DNA from: Candidatus Kuenenia stuttgartensis
GTDB taxonomy: Bacteria; Planctomycetota; Planctomycetia; Isosphaerales; Isosphaeraceae
DNA: 8,914 nucleotides
Assembly (NCBI GenBank): GCA_945872325.1
Contig: CAMBZY010000097.1
Location: forward strand, 1 to 8,914
Reading direction: 5' to 3'
Under the pieces are notes generated by a model. The model was given only the letters and a program-made list of their open reading frames with translations, did no database searches and was not told the origin of the DNA. The position numbers and the translations under genes are program-made. Shown here piece by piece: positions 1-5,712 of this stretch (position 1 is its first letter; every line of letters starts with the position of its first letter).

Positions 1-332
1 CAACCGGCGGAGAGGTCAGGGAGAATGACTTCAACGTCTGGATTGGTCAGGATATCGGCCGTTTCGGCCATGAAGTGAACGCCGCAAAAGATGATATATT
101 GGCAGCCTTTGACGCGTGCAGCTTCCTGGGCAAGTTTGAAACTGTCGCCGGTGAAGTCAGCGAACTGAATCACGTCGTCGGCCTGATAATGGTGCCCTAG
201 AATGACCAACTTGTCGCCAAGTAGAGACTTGGATTCACGAATGAACTGAGCCAGTTCATCGCGTCCCTGTTGCTTGAAAGCAGCAAGTGCAGGAGGCAGG
301 TTCGGGCGTCGGGTGCTGAGAGTCGCGGTCAT
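1..332 (-). CDS. nadA: Quinolinate synthase NadA, N-terminal part (runs off the left edge)
   Basis: NadA condenses iminoaspartate with dihydroxyacetone phosphate to make quinolinate in cytoplasmic de novo NAD synthesis, using an oxygen-sensitive [4Fe-4S] cluster. The visible 110 residues carry family signatures: LGHHYQ at residues 45-50 followed by ADDVIQFADFTGDS, FCGVHFMAETADIL around residues 82-95, and VILPDLSAG at 102-110. The window ends after two bases (TG) of the next codon. In the family this position is the first cluster-binding cysteine, so the codon is probably TGC or TGT. The ATG at 332-330 is preferred because an AGAAGGA-type Shine-Dalgarno (complement of 344-351) lies about 10 bases upstream and no other in-frame start fits as well. 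The rest of the protein (family members are about 300-370 residues) lies outside the window. No partner nadB or nadC is visible. The identification is from motif recognition and is very secure. Confidence 0.95.
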   Translation of the reverse strand, partial: MTATLSTRRPNLPPALAAFKQQGRDELAQFIRESKSLLGDKLVILGHHYQADDVIQFADFTGDSFKLAQEAARVKGCQYIIFCGVHFMAETADILTNPDVEVILPDLSAG

Positions 333-385
333 GGTGGTCGTAATCCTTCTCGAACAAGACGAATTCAGGTCGCCTCTCTTTAGAG

Positions 386-391
386 ATTATA
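386..391 (-). promoter_or_regulatory. Probable -10 box of the nadA promoter
   Basis: On the minus strand these bases read TATAAT, a perfect sigma70-type -10 box, about 54 bases before the nadA ATG. No good -35 box lies at the usual 16-18 base spacing. The nearest candidate, TTGGCC at 420-415, is about 23 bases away and sits in the palindrome CTTGGCCAAG (412-421). The call rests mainly on the -10 match and the position. Confidence 0.45.
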
Positions 392-428
392 CGCTTTTTC
401 ATCAAAAAAGGCTTGGCCAAGAAAAGTA

Positions 429-458
429 CAATCGCCAAGAATTTTGTCTTGGCGATTG
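429..458 (-). terminator. Hairpin terminator after the large BNR/P-domain gene
   Basis: CAATCGCCAAGA (429-440) and TCTTGGCGATTG (447-458) form a perfect 12-bp stem with a 6-base loop. Reading on the minus strand, the stem is followed by TACTTTTCTT, a moderately U-rich tail. It starts about 37 bases after the stop codon (498-496) of the upstream minus-strand gene and precedes the nadA promoter, so it would separate the two units. The tail is not a clean U run, so termination strength is uncertain. Confidence 0.65.
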
Positions 459-495
459 CAAAATTGATTCTGTGGTAATTGGATCCACTAATGGA

Positions 496-3400
496 TTAAT
501 GGTTCAACTTCAGCTTCTTAGATTTAGGAACTGAGACTTTGGACAGTTCCGGAATTGGGGTAGCGATCATGGCAGGCTTCAACCCACCGAGACTTCGCCC
601 CATACTTGATGCCCCGACCAATGCAGGTCGTTTGATACCAAATTTAAGGCCTTCGATCGATCCACCCGGAATTTGATTCGTTTCAATCTGGCCAATAGAA
701 GGGACTCCGACCTTCCAAGTGGGATTTTTCGATAGGTCTGTTTTCAAAACCCATTTTGCGGCAGGGGTATTCATGAATCTGAAATCTCCCACAGCATTTG
801 TAAAAACGTTTTGCTCGGAACTGCTTGTGACATTTAGGCTAAAACTTTTAAGCATCCCGACATCACCATAAGCGTTGTCCGCAACTTCAAGAGTCCAAAT
901 ACCGTTCGCGGTCTCGCCATTGAACCTCGAAAGTGAGTCATAGGGCATAATGAGCCCAGAATAATTTTTGATACTGCTCGGTAAACGGGTCATCCCAGAA
1001 TCATCAAATACGCCCCCCACCAAATTCTGCCCATTCCCACCCTGACGATTCAGGAGTCTGACTCTTGTACCTAGTGGAGAAATCAACGTTACAATCAAAT
1101 CTCCTACGTGAGTGTGTGGAAGATTCACAGTGACCGTCATACCATTAACGGGCATACTTGCACCGGTTATGAGTACACTCTTCGATATAGTTTTCATGTC
1201 TATGACACGAATATTGGTAGTCACTGATTGTTTTGTGATCGAGACTCCATCAAAACTTCCGTTGAGATTTGTATCATTATAAACTCTCACACGCCCAATC
1301 CCAGCATTCGTATCAACATCATAAACCGATCCAGAGATCGTTTTCACATTGAAACTGAGTTGTGCGTTTGCTTTTATCGGATTTCCATTTCCATCAGCGA
1401 TACCTGAGCCACCGGACATGAGTGTAATTACAAAATTACCGGAGACCGTTGTGATGGGTGTCAAACCGTGAATCAGCCAGGTTTTGTAGTCAGTTGTTGA
1501 AATCGACTGTTTGGCTGGATCAAGACTGACCGGAAGGCCGTCTCTCGATATCGTCAGGTCTGAGAGATCGACTCCATTCACAGGTTCACTGAAAACCAAT
1601 TGAACCGATGAAACAGCTGCCAATGACTGGTTCGGAACAACGGGCGAAGTGAAAACTGCGTCAGGTCCTACTTGATCAGACATAAACGAACTGACAAAAT
1701 CCGAAGTGGTCCATGCCCCACGACCAGCTGTACCGACGTAGAGAAAATCATCGGCAGCAGAATATCGAATATCATGAACAATTGTACTGGGAAGCCCTGT
1801 ACCAAGCTTAATCCATATACCTGGTTTGTTCGAATCCATGGCATAAACTCCACGAATACCTCCGACAATCACGAGATCACGCGAGGCGTTTCCAGTCCCT
1901 ATGGTCGCGACTGTAATCTGCTTCAGTACCGGGTCTAGCCCTGATAGATTGCCGGTAAGAGTAGACCAACTCGCACCAGTATCTGTTGTCCAATAAACGC
2001 TACCACTGGTGTCGACAACGTAGGCTGTAGAGGCACTCAAAGATCCCACAGCAATATCTATGGAATAATTTCCTGGATACGCTCCAACCTTCTGAAGTAT
2101 TCCAGTTGAAGAATCACGCTCCATAAGAATCGAGCTACTCGTACTACCACCAACCCAAAGCAAACTCGGATCACCTGCACCACCATATGCAATGCTTCTG
2201 GTACCCCCGACATCTGCCAGTAAATTCAAATTATCTCCCCCATTAGATGATTCATAAATATATCGTGTTCCAATCACCATTTGATTTGGATTCAAAGAAT
2301 TCAATTCAAAAGGCGTCACGAAGCCAACTGTAGGGTCTACAGTTAGCAGGTATCCAGAACCATTAACGTTTAAACCAACGTAATTTGCACTCAGGAAGCT
2401 ATTGGAGGAATTATAGGTTCTACGTGTAAACCCTCCTAGATATTGGGCACTGCTGTAGCGAACAGACTGTCCATTTCCTAGATCAGCTGCTGCCGTCGCA
2501 GCACCATCTCCCTGATTTAGTTGCTGCCAGACTGCTCCTCCAGTCGACATTTGCTGACTGCTGCCAACGTCCTGTGCGCCTGCCACCAGAATATTATTGA
2601 GCGGATCGTAAGATAAACCACCGGGATCAACTTCAGTGACCTGTATATTCCCGACTAATGACGACCACACTCCGGTATTTAAAGTGGGTTTCGACCGTTT
2701 ATAAATACCGCCATCATCGACTTCTATGATATTTCCCAATGCATCAAAAGTCATATTGCGACTGTCTGCGTGGGGAGCTGTACCCTGAGCCGGTCCGGAA
2801 CCATCCGCATCGGCAAAATCATGCGTGATTGGTGTCCACTGTGCCCCAGATGGCGATGCAGCGTTACCCCTGAACAATCGCCCTGTGTAGTTTATCGCGC
2901 CAATAGCATTAGGCCAGCCACCGGTTCTTGAACCGTTGTTCAAGGGTTGCCGATCACCACCAACGTAGACGATATTAGAATTCGTTGCATCAGCCAGAAT
3001 CGAGAAATGGATTTCGCCCTGATAACCAGGATGTGTGCTTGGTTGCAAACCCTGAACAGACTGCCATGTCCCTCCGCCTGCATAAGCCGCATTTCCTGAT
3101 GAATTATCAAGAGAAAATGTAGTGGCACTTAATACAGTAATCGTCCAAACACCGTTTGCGGCAGTATTTCCAAGGACGTTACTGACTTTGACTCGATCAC
3201 CGGTTTTCTGGTTGTGATTCACAGCCGAGGTAATCACAATTGGACCAGCATTAGTGGCATCCGTAACTGTATTTACTGTTGTTTCTACCACTTCCGGAAT
3301 ATCCATGAACTTCCAGGCGCTTCCCTGATTCAAAGATCTAAATAGCGTTGCTAATCTGCCATTATTAATCACGCCTACAAAGATCGCACCGGTATTCTTA

Positions 3401-3729
3401 CTGACGGATATCTTAATATTCGTTGTGCTTGAAGAAATCAGACTTCCACTTGGCGTTACATTTACCCAAGTACTACCATTGTCATTTGACCGATATATTC
3501 CAGAAGTAGTCCCTGCGTAGATTCGGCTGGGATTTGTAGGGTCACTTTGCAAATCAAATGCACCCGCATTTGGCAATGTTCCAACTCCTGACAATCTTGT
3601 CCAATTCAATCCACCATTTGTTGATTGCGAGATACCTGCATTCGAATAAAACGGGCTGGAACCTGCAACTATACTCTCCGCGCCCCTGAATGATGCATTT
3701 ACAAGAAGTCTCTTTCCTGTTATTCTTCT
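496..3729 (-). pseudogene. Large modular exported-type protein (BNR-type repeats, Ig-like, SdrD/Cna-B-like, P-domain), 5' end lost
   Basis: The frame is open from a TAA just above 3729 to the stop at 498-496 (about 1077 codons) but has no ATG, signal peptide or RBS at its 5' end. The first rare-codon start is TTG at 3609, inside a BNR-type repeat (STNGGLNWTRLSG), so I treat the gene as 5' truncated. Numbering from that TTG: sialidase/VPS10-like repeats with Asp-box-like motifs (SNDNGSTW 41-48, TTDTGASW 541-548) fill 1-640; a small module with GNTAANGVWTITV and GGGTW sits at about 112-183; a bacterial Ig-like domain with VFSEPV is at 650-755; an SdrD/Cna-B-like segment is at 758-800; a proprotein-convertase P-domain is at about 810-928 (HTHVGDLIVTLISPLGT, FNGETANGIWTLEVAD). 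The SdrD-like fold seems to resume at 934-960 (TNAVGDFRF). The C-terminus is basic (KSKKLKLNH), without a recognised sorting signal. An IS630 element abuts the broken end. Function is unknown; surface or secreted adhesion or processing roles are guesses. Confidence 0.8.
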
Positions 3730-3784
3730 TTAATCGCAAAAAGCTTCAGGCTCTCGGTTACTCAAGTGTCGCATGGAGGCACAC

Positions 3785-4279
3785 ATGGGCAAATGGTACA
3801 AAGTCGAATTGACGGAAGATGAACAAGTCATTGTTCATGAAGAACGCAACGCACATCCGAATCTTAATATTCGCAATCGCATGCTGATTATCTGGCTTCT
3901 ACACCAAGGCTTGCAACGGCAGCAAGCTGCCGATATCGCACAGGTCCAGCGAATCACAGTTCAGCGACTCGTCAAGGCTTTTCAAAAAGGACGCCTAGAC
4001 ACCCTTCGTAAATGGGACGCTGAAGGATCTGAAAGTGAGCTGGCATCCTTTCGCGATATTATCCGCAAATCGCTTGAAGAACGCCCCGTTTGCACCATTG
4101 CCGAAGCTGCCGAGCGTATTACCGAACTCACCGGTCTTGTGCGAGGACAGACGCAAGTTCGTAAGTTCTTGAAAGATCTTGGCTTCAAATGGAAGCGTAC
4201 CCGCGCCGTACCTTTGCCGCCAAAAAAAACTTGGCAGAGCACGTTCAGGAGCAGTCCGATTTCCTCGATCATGAATTAA
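3785..4279 (+). CDS. IS630 transposase, N-terminal frame (helix-turn-helix part)
   Basis: This frame encodes the DNA-binding half of the transposase. It has an N-terminal helix-turn-helix region (QQAADIAQVQRITVQRLVKAF, about residues 45-65) and a winged-helix-like linker typical of IS630/Tc1 proteins (TQVRKFLKDLGFKWKRTRAVP). I chose ATG 3785 because GGAGG (3775-3779) lies 5 bases upstream; an alternative ATG at 3773 overlaps that RBS. Translated alone, the product ends at 4279 after about 165 residues with an unrelated tail (TWQSTFRSSPISSIMN). A -1 shift at 4222-4228 would instead join it to the catalytic frame, giving a fusion of about 359 residues, close to the size usual for IS630 transposases. 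The short product might act as a regulator if made, as in other IS families; that is inference. Confidence 0.85.
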   Translation: MGKWYKVELTEDEQVIVHEERNAHPNLNIRNRMLIIWLLHQGLQRQQAADIAQVQRITVQRLVKAFQKGRLDTLRKWDAEGSESELASFRDIIRKSLEERPVCTIAEAAERITELTGLVRGQTQVRKFLKDLGFKWKRTRAVPLPPKKTWQSTFRSSPISSIMN

Positions 4280-4863
4280 CACACCGACTGGAGGAAGCCA
4301 AGTCTGGAACCAGACGGGTTTATTTTGTGGACGCATCTCATTTTGTTTATGGCACTTTCCTTTGTTGTCTCTGGAGCCTGACACGACTCTGGATTCCTGC
4401 GGCTTCGGGGCGGCAACGATTCAACGTGCTTGGAGCGTATGACCCAATCCTTCATAAATTGATCTCGGTCAGAAATACAACAACAGTCAACGCCGAAACA
4501 ATGTGCGAACTTGTGCAATTGGTTCGTCAGGAGAACCAGCATGACCCGGACAAGCCAATTACGTTTGTGCTCGACAATGCGCGTTATCAGCGTAACGCAT
4601 GGGTTCAGGAGATGGCCGGGGAACTGGGTATCGAATTGCTGTTTCTACCCAGCTACTCGCCGAATCTGAATCTGATCGAACGGTATTGGAGGCTACTCAA
4701 AAAGCAGGCTTTGTATGGCAAGTATCACAGGAACTTTGCAGCATTCCGAGCCGCGATTGAACTATCAATGATCGAGCTTCACGACACAAAACGAGATAAA
4801 CTGGAAACCATGATGACGCTTAACTTTCAAACGTTTGAAAAAGTATCATTAATGGCCGCGTAA
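4189..4863 (+). CDS. IS630 transposase, C-terminal DDE catalytic frame (read by -1 frameshift)
   Basis: This frame holds the DDE catalytic core: the first Asp in YFVDASHF, the second in FVLDNARYQ and the Glu in SPNLNLIERYWRLLK, with the IS630 hallmark LPSYSPNLNLIE directly before it. The three acidic residues are all present and no stop interrupts the domain. The open frame begins upstream of the first catalytic Asp, but its ATG at 4189 lies inside the N-terminal frame and lacks a convincing RBS. I therefore think translation enters by -1 frameshifting at the A8 run, with residues from NLAEHVQEQ onward belonging to the fusion protein. The end at 4861-4863 (TAA) is followed within about 30 bases by the probable element end. 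The alternative is a plain frameshift mutation, but a canonical slippery heptamer in exactly the right phase makes this less likely. Activity is plausible but unproven. Confidence 0.88.
   Translation: MEAYPRRTFAAKKNLAEHVQEQSDFLDHELTHRLEEAKSGTRRVYFVDASHFVYGTFLCCLWSLTRLWIPAASGRQRFNVLGAYDPILHKLISVRNTTTVNAETMCELVQLVRQENQHDPDKPITFVLDNARYQRNAWVQEMAGELGIELLFLPSYSPNLNLIERYWRLLKKQALYGKYHRNFAAFRAAIELSMIELHDTKRDKLETMMTLNFQTFEKVSLMAA
4222..4228 (+). other. A-AAA-AAA slippery heptamer for -1 frameshifting
   Basis: The run of eight A at 4222-4229 reads CCA AAA AAA ACT in the N-terminal frame. The heptamer A AAA AAA (4222-4228) is therefore in the phase that allows tandem tRNA slippage by one base. The shifted frame continues AAC TTG GCA and encodes the conserved catalytic domain. 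The -1 mode is an established way some IS630 members make their transposase. I saw no strong downstream stem-loop; a weak AGGA/TCCT pairing follows at about 4247-4265. Confidence 0.75.
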
Positions 4864-4898
4864 AGTATAAGTCAATCGAGCTTGTTATCAAAATTCAT

Positions 4899-5079
4899 CT
4901 GAAAATCCAAGACCTGAAATTAATATGGTCTGCTGGACAAAGCCGTGGTGCTCTGGTCCTCCGAGTTCGGCCAGGTTCATTCAAAGCCCACTACTGCTTC
5001 ACCATCTGAATGGCCAGTGCCGGCAATTAGGGCTCTGAATTTCAGCGTGATCTCTTCTCACACGTCCTCCGATATCTAA
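4899..5079 (+). pseudogene. Decayed C-terminal fragment of a DUF1501 gene
   Basis: DUF1501 proteins are exported alkaline-phosphatase-superfamily-like proteins that are abundant in Planctomycetes, often next to DUF1549/DUF1553 genes; their function is not established. Three family motifs survive here in three frames. LKIQDLK begins at 4899. GLLDKAVVLWSSEFGQ begins at 4927, matching the family pattern G-LLD-x-LVVW-x-x-EFG. HYCFTI-stop-MASAG begins at 4989, matching the H-x-x-CFTIWMAGGG region with the Trp codon changed to TGA (5007-5009). Frames change between the first and second blocks (+1 base) and again between the second and third, and the stretch between EFG and HYCF is shorter than usual. 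The frame of the middle block stays open to TAA 5077-5079. The upstream part of the gene is missing at the IS630 boundary, so this is a relic rather than a functional gene. Confidence 0.7.
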
Positions 5080-5080
5080 A

Positions 5081-5116
5081 AAAAGCCCACGCCCCCGCGC
5101 GGGAAGATGGGCTTTT
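5081..5116 (-). terminator. Rho-independent terminator (minus strand)
   Basis: AAAAGCCCA (5081-5089) pairs with TGGGCTTTT (5108-5116). The loop contains the self-complementary CCCGCGCGGG (5094-5103), which could form an inner stem. On the minus strand the stem is followed by an uninterrupted run of T (complement of A 5078-5084), the classical terminator form. It lies about 30 bases past the stop codon of the minus-strand tail at 5145-5240. Bidirectional action is possible because the plus strand also ends in TTTT. Confidence 0.8.
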
Positions 5117-5144
5117 CATGTGTCTGCCGATGCCCGAGATGAAC

Positions 5145-5240
5145 TCAGGGTGTCGAGCGAGCAACACTGCGATTCTGCTTCATCTCATCCAGTAACTCGC
5201 TGACTTCCCCGAACGTCTCAAAACGTTGGCGTTCTGCATT
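5145..5240 (-). pseudogene. C-terminal tail of an unidentified gene, rest lost
   Basis: The minus strand encodes NAERQRFETFGEVSELLDEM and then KQNRSVARSTP before a TGA at 5147-5145. The composition, an amphipathic acidic helix followed by a basic tail, looks like a real protein end, and a strong terminator follows at the expected distance. Going upstream, the frame enters the 56-bp tandem repeat and meets a stop within it, with no start codon or RBS. I therefore read this as the last about 30 codons of a gene whose body has been replaced. I do not recognise the family. It could be chance coding potential; the terminator is the main argument against that. Confidence 0.4.
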
Positions 5241-5243
5241 AAG

Positions 5244-5355
5244 GGGGAAGGGGGACCGTGCTCGTTAAAGTCAACTGGCTAATCAACTGGTTGACATTTG
5301 GGGAAGGGGGACCGTGCTCGTTAAATTCAACTGGCTAATCAACTGGTTGACATTT
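5244..5355. repeat. Tandem duplication of a 56-bp unit
   Basis: Two adjacent copies (5244-5299 and 5300-5355) start with GGGGAAGGGGGACCGTGCTC and end with GGTTGACATTT. They differ at a single base by eye (G at 5270, T at 5326). Each unit also contains a shorter direct repeat (TCAACTGG twice, separated by CTAA) and the inverted pair GTCAAC/GTTGAC in copy 1. The near identity implies a recent duplication. There is no coding signal. Confidence 0.92.
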
Positions 5356-5408
5356 TCAGACTGAGGTTGTCGCATTCCTCAATCATTTGAAAATTGTCGA
5401 TACATCAG

Positions 5409-5438
5409 TTGATTTCAAAATATTTTTCCATGTACTAT
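5409..5438 (+). promoter_or_regulatory. Possible sigma70-type promoter
   Basis: TTGATT (5409-5414) and TACTAT (5433-5438) are spaced by 18 bases in an AT-rich stretch, in the orientation of the LamG gene. The predicted start would lie at about 5445, immediately before a hairpin with a T run, so most transcripts might end at once. It is a weak call based on box similarity alone. Confidence 0.3.
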
Positions 5439-5447
5439 AGATGGGAT

Positions 5448-5469
5448 TCCTGTTGAAACAGGAGTTTTT
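5448..5469 (+). terminator. Small terminator-like hairpin
   Basis: TCCTGT (5448-5453) and ACAGGA (5458-5463) form a 6-bp stem with a TGAA loop, followed by GTTTTT. This is the form of a short rho-independent terminator on the plus strand. No plus-strand gene ends nearby except the DUF1501 relic, so it may be a relic or part of a repeat. Confidence 0.45.
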
Positions 5470-5513
5470 GAAGGGTTTGCTTCAGGGCCAAAAGCCGATT
5501 CCATACCAGCGAG

Positions 5514-5573
5514 GAGGGCCAGCGGCCCTCGTCAGTTGGCCAAACCAAAAAATGCGTTGAGGGCTGAAGGCCC
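5514..5573. repeat. REP-like GC-rich palindromes upstream of the LamG gene
   Basis: GAGGGCC AGC GGCCCTC (5514-5530) is a perfect 7-bp inverted repeat. About 30 bases later GGGC TGAAG GCCC (5561-5573) forms a second small hairpin. The phrase GAAGGCCCG recurs at about 8554 near other repeats, which suggests a dispersed family. The frame of the downstream gene stays open through this sequence from a TTG at 5536, but the repeat content argues against it being coding. Confidence 0.6.
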
Positions 5574-5655
5574 GACATCTCTCACGTCACGTCTCAGGAA
5601 ACAATATGCGAATGGGGCGGGCGACTTAAGTCTATGGCACGAACCTCGGCTCTGT

Positions 5656-5661
5656 TACAAT
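5656..5661 (+). promoter_or_regulatory. Possible -10 box for the LamG/propeller gene
   Basis: TACAAT stands 51 bases upstream of ATG 5713, giving a plausible short leader. The expected -35 position (around 5631-5638) has no TTGACA-like sequence, so support is thin. It is offered as the closest promoter-like element to the gene. Confidence 0.25.
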
Positions 5662-5712
5662 CAACGACTCAGACGATGTGGACATCACTCACCTAGATTG
5701 GCAGGGCTTAGA

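Larger units (their letters stand above)
3731..4893 (+). mobile_element. IS630-family insertion sequence (termini approximate)
   Basis: The element consists of a two-frame IS630-type transposase with little spare sequence on either side. IS630 elements move by a DDE transposase and usually insert at, and duplicate, TA. I could not fix the ends. Outside the transposase, the left flank becomes BNR-gene sequence by about 3700-3730 and the right flank becomes DUF1501-like by about 4899. The two flanks show only weak inverted similarity (for example ACAAG...TTAT at both sides), so the limits may be off by 30 bases or so. TA dinucleotides occur at 3731-3732 and near 4887. The left flank is a broken gene on the minus strand and the right flank is an unrelated decayed gene on the plus strand. 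The insertion was therefore accompanied or followed by deletion or rearrangement. Confidence 0.8.

Noticed and set aside
256..438. 60-codon minus-strand frame over the nadA start and leader
   Set aside because: It is out of frame with nadA and spans its promoter and RBS; no independent support.
3995..4384. 129-codon minus-strand frame opposite the IS630 transposase
   Set aside because: Antisense shadow of the transposase, without RBS or family features.
4861..5145. Remaining N-terminal half of the large BNR gene on the far side of the IS
   Set aside because: I read the minus strand here and found no BNR-type sequence; the plus strand instead matches DUF1501 motifs.
5244..5355. CRISPR-like array
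   Set aside because: Only two directly adjacent copies without spacers; this is a simple tandem duplication and no cas genes are present.
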